Below, piece by piece: positions 39,291 to 53,099 of a stretch of 64,000 bases of DNA. Both the position numbers and the translations under genes were made by a program. Under the pieces are notes generated by a model. The model ran no database searches. It was not told the DNA's origin and was given only the letters and a program-made list of their open reading frames with translations. Origin of the DNA: Lateolabrax maculatus (Eukaryota; Chordata; Actinopteri; Acropomatiformes; Lateolabracidae); the NCBI GenBank assembly GCA_031216445.1, contig CM062196.1:27938631-28002630 (forward strand), read 5' to 3'. How positions within the stretch are numbered: the stretch's first letter is position 1; each line of letters starts with the position of its first letter.

Positions 39291-42200
39291 GCTCTGAATG
39301 ATGTTATTCCACAGAAAGGAGTGTTTTCATAATAATGTGACCATAATAAACATCAACTGTCATAAAACACCTTATTTCATCAAAAGAAGTTGATAAATAA
39401 GCAAAGTAAACATCAACAGAACTGAATGATGTTATTCAACAGAACTGAGTGTTTTCATAATAATGTGACCATAATAAACATCAACAGTCATAAAACACCT
39501 TATTTCAACAAAAGAAGTTGATAAACAAGCAAACTTGCTCTGAATGATGTTATTCAACAGAAAGGAGTGTTTTCATAATAATGTGACCATAATAAACATC
39601 AACTGTCATAAAACACCTTATTTCATCAAAAGAAGTTGATAAATAAGCAAAGTAAACATCAACAGAACTGAATGATGTTATTCAACAGAACTGAGTGTTT
39701 TCATAATAATGTGACCATAATAAACATCAACTGTCATAAAACACCTTATTTCATCAAAAGAAGTTGATAAATAAGCAAAGTAAACATCAACAGAACTGAA
39801 TGATGTTATTCAACAGAACTGAGTGTTTTCATAATAATGTGACCATAATAAACATCAACTGTCATAAAACACCTTATTTCATCAAAAGAAGTTGATAAAT
39901 AAGCAAAGTAAACATCAACAGAACTGAATGATGTTATTCAACAGAACTGAGTGTTTTCATAATAATGTGACCATAATAAACATCAACTGTCATAAAACAC
40001 CTTATTTCATCAAAAGAAGTTGATAAATAAGCAAAGTAAACATCAACAGAACTGAATGATGTTATTCAACAGAACTGAGTGTTTTCATAATAATGTGACC
40101 ATAATAAACATCAACAGTCATAAAACACCTTATTTCAACAAAAGAAGTTGATAAACAAGCAAACTTGCTCTGAATGATGTTATTCAACAGAAAGGAGTGT
40201 TTTCATAATAATGTGACCATAATAAACATCAACTGTCATAAAACACCTTATTTCATCAAAAGAAGTTGATAAATAAGCAAAGTAAACATCAAAAGAACTG
40301 AATGATGTTATTCAACAGAACTGAGTGTTTTCATAATAATGTGACCATAATAAACATCAACTGTCATAAAACACCTTATTTCATCAAAAGAAGTTGATAA
40401 ATAAGCAAAGTAAACATCAACAGAACTGAATGATGTTATTCAACAGAACTGAGTGTTTTCATAATAATGTGACCATAATAAACATCAACAGTCATAAAAC
40501 ACCTTATTTCAACAAAAGAAGTTGATAAACAAGCAAACTTGCTCTGAATGATGTTATTCAACAGAAAGGAGTGTTTTCATAATAATGTGACCATAATAAA
40601 CATCAACTGTCATAAAACACCTTATTTCATCAAAAGAAGTTGATAAATAAGCAAAGTAAACATCAACAGAACTGAATGATGTTATTCAACAGAACTGAGT
40701 GTTTTCATAATAATGTGACCATAATAAACATCAACTGTCATAAAACACCTTATTTCATCAAAAGAAGTTGATAAATAAGCAAACTTGCTCTGAATGATGT
40801 TATTCCACAGAAAGGAGTGTTTTCATAATAATGTGACCATAATAAACATCAACTGTCATAAAACACCTTATTTCATCAAAAGAAGTTGATAAATAAGCAA
40901 AGTAAACATCAACAGAACTGAATGATGTTATTCAACAGAACTGAGTGTTTTCATAATAATGTGACCATAATAAACATCAACAGTCATAAAACACCTTATT
41001 TCAACAAAAGAAGTTGATAAACAAGCAAACATGCTCTGAATGATGTTATTCAACAGAAAGGAGTGTTTTCATAATAATGTGACCATAATAAACATCAACA
41101 GTCATAAAACACCTTATTTCATCAAAAGAAGTTGATAAATAAGCAAACTTGCTCTCAATGATGTTATTCAACAGAAAGGAGTGTTTTCATAATACTGTGA
41201 TGAAAATAAACATCAACAGTCAAAAAACACCTTATTTCATCAAAAGAAGTTGATAAATAAGCAAACTTGCTCTGAATGATGTTATTCCACAGAACTGAGT
41301 GTTTTCATAATAATGTGACCATAATAAACATCAACTGTCATAAAACACCTTATTTCATCAAAAGAAGTTGATAAATAAGCAAAGTAAACATCAACAGAAC
41401 TGAATGATGTTATTCAACAGAACTGAGTGTTTTCATAATAATGTGACCATAATAAACATCAACAGTCATAAAACACCTTATTTCATCAAAAGAAGTTGAT
41501 AAATAAGCAAAGTAAACATCAACAGAACTGAATGATGTTATTCAACAGAACTGAGTGTTTTCATAATAATGTGACCATAATAAACATCAACAGTCATAAA
41601 ACACCTTATTTCAACAAAAGAAGTTGATAAACAAGCAAACTTGCTCTGAATGATGTTATTCAACAGAAAGGAGTGTTTTCATAATAATGTGACCATAATA
41701 AACATCAACAGTCATAAAACACCTTATTTCATCAAAAGAAGTTGATAAATAAGCAAACTTGCTCTGAATGATGTTATTCAACAGAACTGAGTGTTTCCAT
41801 GCTTCTGTTATGAAAATAAACATCAACAGTCAAAAAACACCTTATTTCATCAAAAGAAGTTGATAAATAAGCAAACTTGCTCTGAATGATGTTATTCAAC
41901 AGAACTGAGTGTTTCCATGCTTCTGTTATGAAAATAAACATCAACAGTCAAAAAACACCTTATTTCATCAAAAGAAGTTGATAAACAAGCAAACTTGCTC
42001 TGAATGATGTTATTCAACAGAACTGAGTGTTTCCATGCTTCTGTTATGAAAATAAACATCAACAGTCAAAAAACACCTTATTTCATCAAAAGAAGTTGAT
42101 AAATAAGCAAACTTGCTCTGAATGATGTTATTCAACAGAACTGAGTGTTTCCATGCTTCTGTTATGAAAATAAACATCAACAGTCAAAAAACACCTTATT

Positions 42201-45200
42201 TCATCAAAAGAAGTTGATAAATAAGCAAACTTGCTCTGAATGATGTCATTCAACAGAACTGAGTGTTTTCATAATAATGTGACCATAATAAACATCAACT
42301 GTCATAAAACACCTTATTTCATCAAAAGAAGTTGATAAATAAGCAAAGTAAACATCAACAGAACTGAATGATGTTATTCAACAGAACTGAGTGTTTTCAT
42401 AATAATGTGACCATAATAAACATCAACTGTCATAAAACACCTTATTTCATCAAAAGAAGTTGATAAATAAGCAAAGTAAACATCAACAGAACTGAATGAT
42501 GTTATTCAACAGAACTGAGTGTTTTCATAATAATGTGACCATAATAAACATCAACTGTCATAAAACACCTTATTTCATCAAAAGAAGTTGATAAATAAGC
42601 AAAGTAAACATCAACAGAACTGAATGATGTTATTCAACAGAACTGAGTGTTTTCATAATAATGTGACCATAATAAACATCAACTGTCATAAAACACCTTA
42701 TTTCATCAAAAGAAGTTGATAAATAAGCAAACTTGCTCTGAATGATGTTATTCAAAAGAACTGAGTGTTTTCATAATAATGTGACCATAATAAACATCAA
42801 CTGTCATAAAACACCTTATTTCATCAAAAGAAGTTGATAAATAAGCAAACTTGCTCTGAATGATGTTATTCCACAGAAAGGAGTGTTTTCATAATAATGT
42901 GACCATAATAAACATCAACTGTCATAAAACACCTTATTTCATCAAAAGAAGTTGATAAATAAGCAAAGTAAACATCAACAGAACTGAATGATGTTATTCA
43001 ACAGAACTGAGTGTTTTCATAATAATGTGACCATAATAAACATCAACAGTCATAAAACACCTTATTTCAACAAAAGAAGTTGATAAACAAGCAAACATGC
43101 TCTGAATGATGTTATTCAACAGAAAGGAGTGTTTTCATAATACTGTGATGAAAATAAACATCAACAGTCAAAAAACACCTTATTTCATCAAAAGAAGTTG
43201 ATAAATAAGCAAACTTGCTCTCAATGATGTTATTCCACAGAACTGAGTGTTTTCATAATAATGTGACCATAATAAACATCAACTGTCATAAAACACCTTA
43301 TTTCATCAAAAGAAGTTGATAAATAAGCAAAGTAAACATCAACAGAACTGAATGATGTTATTCAACAGAACTGAGTGTTTTCATAATAATGTGACCATAA
43401 TAAACATCAACAGTCATAAAACACCTTATTTCAACAAAAGAAGTTGATAAACAAGCAAACTTGCTCTGAATGATGTTATTCAACAGAAAGGAGTGTTTTC
43501 ATAATAATGTGACCATAATAAACATCAACTGTCATAAAACACCTTATTTCATCAAAAGAAGTTGATAAATAAGCAAAGTAAACATCAACAGAACTGAATG
43601 ATGTTATTCAACAGAACTGAGTGTTTTCATAATAATGTGACCATAATAAACATCAACTGTCATAAAACACCTTATTTCATCAAAAGAAGTTGATAAATAA
43701 GCAAAGTAAACATCAACAGAACTGAATGATGTTATTCAACAGAACTGAGTGTTTTCATAATAATGTGACCATAATAAACATCAACTGTCATAAAACACCT
43801 TATTTCATCAAAAGAAGTTGATAAATAAGCAAACTTGCTCTGAATGATGTTATTCAAAAGAACTGAGTGTTTTCATAATAATGTGACCATAATAAACATC
43901 AACTGTCATAAAACACCTTATTTCATCAAAAGAAGTTGATAAATAAGCAAACTTGCTCTGAATGATGTTATTCCACAGAAAGGAGTGTTTTCATAATAAT
44001 GTGACCATAATAAACATCAACTGTCATAAAACACCTTATTTCATCAAAAGAAGTTGATAAATAAGCAAAGTAAACATCAACAGAACTGAATGATGTTATT
44101 CAACAGAACTGAGTGTTTTCATAATAATGTGACCATAATAAACATCAACAGTCATAAAACACCTTATTTCATCAAAAGAAGTTGATAAATAAGCAAAGTA
44201 AACATCAACAGAACTGAATGATGTTATTCAACAGAACTGAGTGTTTTCATAATAATGTGACCATAATAAACATCAACAGTCATAAAACACCTTATTTCAA
44301 CAAAAGAAGTTGATAAACAAGCAAACTTGCTCTGAATGATGTTATTCAACAGAAAGGAGTGTTTTCATAATAATGTGACCATAATAAACATCAACAGTCA
44401 TAAAACACCTTATTTCATCAAAAGAAGTTGATAAATAAGCAAACTTGCTCTCAATGATGTTATTCAACAGAAAGGAGTGTTTTCATAATACTGTGATGAA
44501 AATAAACATCAACAGTCAAAAAACACCTTATTTCATCAAAAGAAGTTGATAAATAAGCAAACTTGCTCTGAATGATGTTATTCCACAGAACTGAGTGTTT
44601 TCATAATAATGTGACCATAATAAACATCAACTGTCATAAAACACCTTATTTCATCAAAAGAAGTTGATAAATAAGCAAAGTAAACATCAACAGAACTGAA
44701 TGATGTTATTCAACAGAACTGAGTGTTTTCATAATAATGTGACCATAATAAACATCAACTGTCATAAAACACCTTATTTCATCAAAAGAAGTTGATAAAT
44801 AAGCAAAGTAAACATCAACAGAACTGAATGATGTTATTCAACAGAACTGAGTGTTTTCATAATAATGTGACCATAATAAACATCAACTGTCATAAAACAC
44901 CTTATTTCATCAAAAGAAGTTGATAAATAAGCAAACTTGCTCTGAATGATGTTATTCAAAAGAACTGAGTGTTTTCATAATAATGTGACCATAATAAACA
45001 TCAACTGTCATAAAACACCTTATTTCATCAAAAGAAGTTGATAAATAAGCAAACTTGCTCTGAATGATGTTATTCCACAGAAAGGAGTGTTTTCATAATA
45101 ATGTGACCATAATAAACATCAACTGTCATAAAACACCTTATTTCATCAAAAGAAGTTGATAAATAAGCAAAGTAAACATCAACAGAACTGAATGATGTTA

Positions 45201-48200
45201 TTCAACAGAACTGAGTGTTTTCATAATAATGTGACCATAATAAACATCAACAGTCATAAAACACCTTATTTCAACAAAAGAAGTTGATAAACAAGCAAAC
45301 ATGCTCTGAATGATGTTATTCAACAGAAAGGAGTGTTTTCATAATAATGTGACCATAATAAACATCAACAGTCATAAAACACCTTATTTCATCAAAAGAA
45401 GTTGATAAATAAGCAAACTTGCTCTCAATGATGTTATTCAACAGAAAGGAGTGTTTTCATAATACTGTGATGAAAATAAACATCAACAGTCAAAAAACAC
45501 CTTATTTCATCAAAAGAAGTTGATAAATAAGCAAACTTGCTCTGAATGATGTTATTCCACAGAACTGAGTGTTTTCATAATAATGTGACCATAATAAACA
45601 TCAACTGTCATAAAACACCTTATTTCATCAAAAGAAGTTGATAAATAAGCAAAGTAAACATCAACAGAACTGAATGATGTTATTCAACAGAACTGAGTGT
45701 TTTCATAATAATGTGACCATAATAAACATCAACAGTCATAAAACACCTTATTTCATCAAAAGAAGTTGATAAATAAGCAAAGTAAACATCAACAGAACTG
45801 AATGATGTTATTCAACAGAACTGAGTGTTTTCATAATAATGTGACCATAATAAACATCAACAGTCATAAAACACCTTATTTCAACAAAAGAAGTTGATAA
45901 ACAAGCAAACTTGCTCTGAATGATGTTATTCAACAGAAAGGAGTGTTTTCATAATAATGTGACCATAATAAACATCAACAGTCATAAAACACCTTATTTC
46001 ATCAAAAGAAGTTGATAAATAAGCAAACTTGCTCTGAATGATGTTATTCAACAGAACTGAGTGTTTCCATGCTTCTGTTATGAAAATAAACATCAACAGT
46101 CAAAAAACACCTTATTTCATCAAAAGAAGTTGATAAACAAGCAAACTTGCTCTGAATGATGTTATTCAACAGAAAGGAGTGTTTTCATAATAATGTGACC
46201 ATAATAAACATCAACTGTCATAAAACACCTTATTTCATCAAAAGAAGTTGATAAATAAGCAAACTTGCTCTGAATGATGTTATTCAACAGAACTGAGTGT
46301 TTTCATAATAATGTGACCATAATAAACATCAACTGTCATAAAACACCTTATTTCATCAAAAGAAGTTGATAAATAAGCAAACTTGCTCTCAATGATGTTA
46401 TTCAACAGAAAGGAGTGTTTTCATAATACTGTGATGAAAATAAACATCAACTGTCAAAAAACACCTTATTTCATCAAAAGAAGTTGATAAATAAGCAAAG
46501 TAAACATCAACAGAACTGAATGATGTTATTCAACAGAACTGAGTGTTTTCATAATAATGTGACCATAATAAACATCAACAGTCATAAAACACCTTATTTC
46601 ATCAAAAGAAGTTGATAAATAAGCAAACTTGCTCTCAATGATGTTATTCAACAGAAAGGAGTGTTTTCATAATACTGTGATGAAAATAAACATCAACAGT
46701 CAAAAAACACCTTATTTCATCAAAAGAAGTTGATAAATAAGCAAACTTGCTCTGAATGATGTTATTCCACAGAACTGAGTGTTTTCATAATAATGTGACC
46801 ATAATAAACATCAACTGTCATAAAACACCTTATTTCATCAAAAGAAGTTGATAAATAAGCAAACTTGCTCTGAATGATGTTATTCAACAGAAAGGAGTGT
46901 TTTCATAATACTGTGATGAAAATAAACATCAACAGTCAAAAAACACCTTATTTCATCAAAAGAAGTTGATAAATAAGCAAAGTAATCATCAACAGAACTG
47001 AATGATGTTATTCAACAGAACTGAGTGTTTTCATAATAATGTGACCATAATAAACATCAACAGTCATAAAACACCTTATTTCATCAAAAGAAGTTGATAA
47101 ATAAGCAAACTTGCTCTCAATGATGTTATTCAACAGAAAGGAGTGTTTTCATAATACTGTGATGAAAATAAACATCAACAGTCAAAAAACACCTTATGTC
47201 ATCAAAAGAAGTTGATAAACGAGCAAACTTGCTCTGAATGATGTTATTCAACAGAAAGGAGTGTTTCCATGCTTCTGTTATGAAAATAAACATCAACAGT
47301 CAAAAAACACCTTATTTCATCAAAAGAAGTTGATAAATAAGCAAACTTGCTCTCAATGATGTTATTCCACAGAAATAGTGTTTTCATAATAATGTGACCA
47401 TAATAAACATCAACTGTCATAAAACACCTTATTTCATCAAAAGAAGTTGATAAATAAGCAAACTTGCTCTGAATGATGTTATTCAACAGAACTGAGTGTT
47501 TTCATAATAATGTGACCATAAAAAACATCAACAGTCATAAAACACCTTATTTCAACAAAAGAAGTTGATAAACAAGCAAACTTGCTCTGAATGATGTTAT
47601 TCAACAGAAAGGAGTGTTTTCATAATAATGTGACCATAATAAACATCAACTGTCATAAAACACCTTATTTCATCAAAAGAAGTTGATAAATAAGCAAAGT
47701 AAACATCAACAGAACTGAATGATGTTACTCAACAGAACTGAGTGTTTTCATAATAATGTGACCATAATAAACATCAACTGTCATAAAACACCTTATTTCA
47801 TCAAAAGAAGTTGATAAATAAGCAAACTTGCTCTGAATGATGTTATTCAAAAGAACTGAGTGTTTTCATAATAATGTGACCATAATAAACATCAACTGTC
47901 ATAAAACACCTTATTTCATCAAAAGAAGTTGATAAATAAGCAAACTTGCTCTGAATGATGTTATTCAACAGAACTGAGTGTTTCCATGCTTCTGTTATGA
48001 AAATAAACATCAACAGTCAAATAACACCTTATTTCATCAAAAGAAGTTGATAAATAAGCAAACTTGCTCTGAATGATGTTATTCAACAGAAAGGAGTGTT
48101 TTCATAATAATGTGACCATAATAAACATCAACAGTCATAAAACACCTTATTTCATCAAAAGAAGTTGATAAATAAGCAAACTTGCTCTGAATGATGTTAT

Positions 48201-48939
48201 TCAACAGAACTGAGTGTTTTCATAATAATGTGACCATAATAAACATCAACAGTCATAAAACACCTTATTTCATCAAAAGAAGTTGATAAATAAGCAAACT
48301 TGCTCTCAATGATGTTATTCAACAGAAAGGAGTGTTTTCATAATACTGTGATGAAAATAAACATCAACAGTCAAAAAACACCTTATTTCATCAAAAGAAG
48401 TTGATAAATAAGCAAACTTGCTCTGAATGATGTTATTCAACAGAAAGGAGTGTTTCCATGCTTCTGTTATGAAAATAAACATCAACAGTCAAAAAACACC
48501 TTATTTCATCAAAAGAAGTTGATAAATAAGCAAACTTGCTCTGAATGATGTTATTCAACAGAAAGGAGTGTTTTCATAATAATGTGACCATAATAAACAT
48601 CAACAGTCATAAAACACCTTATTTCAACAAAAGAAGTTGATAAATAAGCAAACTTGCTCTGAATGATGTTATTCAACAGAAAGGAGTGTTTTCATAATAC
48701 TGTGATGAAAATAAACATCAACAGTCAAAAAACACCTTATTTCATCAAAAGAAGTTGATAAATAAGCAAAGTAAACATCAACAGAACTGAATGATGTTAT
48801 TCAACAGAACTGAGTGTTTTCATAATAATGTGACCATAATAAACATCAACTGTCATAAAACACCTTATTTCATCAAAAGAAGTTGATAAATAAGCAAAGT
48901 AAACATCAACAGAACTGAATGATGTTATTCAACAGAACT

Positions 48940-49110
48940 GAGTGTTTTCATAATAATGTGACCATAATAAACATCAACAGTCAAAAAACACCTTATTTCA
49001 TCAAAAGAAGTTGATAAATAAGCAAACTTGCTCTGAATGATGTTATTCCACAGAAAGGAGTGTTTTCATAATAATGTGATGAAAATAAACATCAACTGTC
49101 ATAAAACACC
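48940..49110 (+). repeat. Recombinant monomers with mixed cassettes
   Basis: Cassette A is normally followed by cataaaacacc, and cassettes B and C usually by caaaaaacacc. Here one monomer pairs A with caaaaaacacc (about 48960-48990), and the next has a hybrid cassette (ataatgtgatgaaaataaac) followed by cataaaacacc. This looks like exchange or gene conversion breakpoints between positions 50 and 80 of the monomer. Confidence 0.65.
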
Positions 49111-49744
49111 TTATTTCATCAAAAGAAGTTGATAAATAAGCAAAGTAAACATCAACAGAACTGAATGATGTTATTCAACAGAACTGAGTGTTTTCATAAT
49201 AATGTGACCATAATAAACATCAACAGTCATAAAACACCTTATTTCATCAAAAGAAGTTGATAAATAAGCAAAGTAAACATCAACAGAACTGAATGATGTT
49301 ATTCAACAGAACTGAGTGTTTTCATAATAATGTGACCATAATAAACATCAACAGTCATAAAACACCTTATTTCATCAAAAGAAGTTGATAAATAAGCAAA
49401 CTTGCTCTGAATGATGTTATTCAACAGAACTGAGTGTTTCCATGCTTCTGTTATGAAAATAAACATCAACAGTCAAAAAACACCTTATTTCATCAAAAGA
49501 AGTTGATAAATAAGCAAACTTGCTCTGAATGATGTCATTCAACAGAACTGAGTGTTTTCATAATAATGTGACCATAATAAACATCAACTGTCATAAAACA
49601 CCTTATTTCATCAAAAGAAGTTGATAAATAAGCAAACTTGCTCTGAATGATGTTATTCCACAGAAAGGAGTGTTTTCATAATAATGTGACCATAATAAAC
49701 ATCAACTGTCATAAAACACCTTATTTCATCAAAAGAAGTTGATA

Positions 49745-51685
49745 AATAAGCAAAGTAAACATCAACAGAACTGAATGATGTTATTCAACAGAACTGAGTG
49801 TTTTCATAATAATGTGACCATAATAAACATCAACAGTCATAAAACACCTTATTTCAACAAAAGAAGTTGATAAACAAGCAAACTTGCTCTGAATGATGTT
49901 ATTCAACAGAAAGGAGTGTTTTCATAATAATGTGACCATAATAAACATCAACTGTCATAAAACACCTTATTTCATCAAAAGAAGTTGATAAATAAGCAAA
50001 CTTGCTCTCAATGATGTTATTCAACAGAAAGGAGTGTTTTCATAATACTGTGATGAAAATAAACATCAACAGTCAAAAAACACCTTATTTCATCAAAAGA
50101 AGTTGATAAATAAGCAAACTTGCTCTGAATGATGTTATTCCACAGAACTGAGTGTTTTCATAATAATATGACCATAATAAACATCAACTGTCATAAAACA
50201 CCTTATTTCATCAAAAGAAGTTGATAAATAAGCAAACTTGCTCTGAATGATGTTATTCAAAAGAACTGAGTGTTGTCATAATACTGTGATGAAAATAAAC
50301 ATCAACAGTCAAAAAACACCTTATGTCATCAAAAGAAGTTGATAAACAAGCAAACTTGCTCTGAATGATGTTATTCAACAGAAAGGAGTGTTTTCATAAT
50401 AATGTGACCATAATAAACATCAACTGTCATAAAACACCTTATTTCATCAAAAGAAGTTGATAAATAAGCAAAGTAAACATCAACAGAACTGAATGATGTT
50501 ATTCAACAGAACTGAGTGTTTTCATAATAACGTGACCATAATAAACATCAACTGTCATAAAACACCTTATTTCATCAAAAGAAGTTGATAAATAAGCAAA
50601 CTTGCTCTGAATGATGTTATTCAACAGAAAGGAGTGTTTTCATAATAATGTGACCATAATAAACATCAACAGTCATAAAACACCTTATTTCAACAAAAGA
50701 AGTTGATAAATAAGCAAACTTGCTCTGAATGATGTTATTCCACAGAAAGGAGTGTTTTCATAATAATGTGATCATAATAAACATCAACTGTCATAAAACA
50801 CCTTATTTCATCAAAAGAAGTTGATAAATAAGCAAAGTAAACATCAACAGAACTGAATGATGTTATTCAACAGAACTGAGTGTTTTCATAATAATGTGAC
50901 CATAATAAACATCAACAGTCATAAAACACCTTATTTCATCAAAAGAAGTTGATAAATAAGCAAAGTAAACATCAACAGAACTGAATGATGTTATTCAACA
51001 GAACTGAGTGTTTTCATAATAATGTGACCATAATAAACATCAACAGTCATAAAACACCTTATTTCATCAAAAGAAGTTGATAAATAAGCAAACTTGCTCT
51101 GAATGATGTTATTCAACAGAACTGAGTGTTTCCATGCTTCTGTTATGAAAATAAACATCAACAGTCAAAAAACACCTTATTTCATCAAAAGAAGTTGATA
51201 AATAAGCAAACTTGCTCTGAATGATGTTATTCAACAGAACTGAGTGTTTCCATGCTTCTGTTATGAAAATAAACATCAACAGTCAAAAAACACCTTATTT
51301 CATCAAAAGAAGTTGATAAATAAGCAAACTTGCTCTGAATGATGTCATTCAACAGAACTGAGTGTTTTCATAATAATGTGACCATAATAAACATCAACTG
51401 TCATAAAACACCTTATTTCATCAAAAGAAGTTGATAAATAAGCAAACTTGCTCTGAATGATGTTATTCCACAGAACTGAGTGTTTTCATAATAATGTGAC
51501 CATAATAAACATCAACTGTCATAAAACACCTTATTTCATCAAAAGAAGTTGATAAATAAGCAAACTTGCTCTGAATGATGTTATTCAACAGAACTGAGTG
51601 TTTTCATAATAATGTGACCATAATAAACATCAACTGTCATAAAACACCTTATTTCATCAAAAGAAGTTGATAAATAAGCAAACTT
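49745..51685 (+). repeat. Long-range duplicated block, right copy
   Basis: Partner of 37350-39290. The match ends where ctctcaatg replaces ctctgaatg at about 51690. Because the copies are separated by 10 kb of other monomers, this is a dispersed rather than tandem duplication, or a remnant of a larger tandem unit later reshuffled. Confidence 0.75.
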
Positions 51686-53099
51686 GCTCTCAATGATGTT
51701 ATTCAACAGAAAGGAGTGTTTTCATAATACTGTGATGAAAATAAACATCAACTGTCAAAAAACACCTTATTTCATCAAAAGAAGTTGATAAATAAGCAAA
51801 CTTGCTCTGAATGATGTTATTCAAAAGAACTGAGTGTTTTCATAATAATGTGACCATAATAAACATCAACTGTCATAAAACACCTTATTTCATCAAAAGA
51901 AGTTGATAAATAAGCAAAGTAAACATCAACAGAACTGAATGATGTTATTCAACAGAACTGAGTGTTTTCATAATAATGTGACCATAATAAACATCAACTG
52001 TCATAAAACACCTTATTTCATCAAAAGAAGTTGATAAATAAGCAAACTTGCTCTGAATGATGTTATTCAAAAGAACTGAGTGTTTTCATAATAATGTGAC
52101 CATAATAAACATCAACTGTCATAAAACACCTTATTTCATCAAAAGAAGTTGATAAATAAGCAAACTTGCTCTGAATGATGTTATTCCACAGAAAGGAGTG
52201 TTTTCATAATAATGTGACCATAATAAACATCAACTGTCATAAAACACCTTATTTCATCAAAAGAAGTTGATAAATAAGCAAAGTAAACATCAACAGAACT
52301 GAATGATGTTATTCAACAGAACTGAGTGTTTTCATAATAATGTGACCATAATAAACATCAACAGTCATAAAACACCTTATTTCAACAAAAGAAGTTGATA
52401 AACAAGCAAACATGCTCTGAATGATGTTATTCAACAGAAAGGAGTGTTTTCATAATAATGTGACCATAATAAACATCAACAGTCATAAAACACCTTATTT
52501 CATCAAAAGAAGTTGATAAATAAGCAAACTTGCTCTCAATGATGTTATTCAACAGAAAGGAGTGTTTTCATAATACTGTGATGAAAATAAACATCAACAG
52601 TCAAAAAACACCTTATTTCATCAAAAGAAGTTGATAAATAAGCAAACTTGCTCTGAATGATGTTATTCCACAGAACTGAGTGTTTTCATAATAATGTGAC
52701 CATAATAAACATCAACTGTCATAAAACACCTTATTTCATCAAAAGAAGTTGATAAATAAGCAAAGTAAACATCAACAGAACTGAATGATGTTATTCAACA
52801 GAACTGAGTGTTTTCATAATAATGTGACCATAATAAACATCAACAGTCATAAAACACCTTATTTCATCAAAAGAAGTTGATAAATAAGCAAAGTAAACAT
52901 CAACAGAACTGAATGATGTTATTCAACAGAACTGAGTGTTTTCATAATAATGTGACCATAATAAACATCAACAGTCATAAAACACCTTATTTCAACAAAA
53001 GAAGTTGATAAACAAGCAAACTTGCTCTGAATGATGTTATTCAACAGAAAGGAGTGTTTTCATAATAATGTGACCATAATAAACATCAACAGTCATAAA

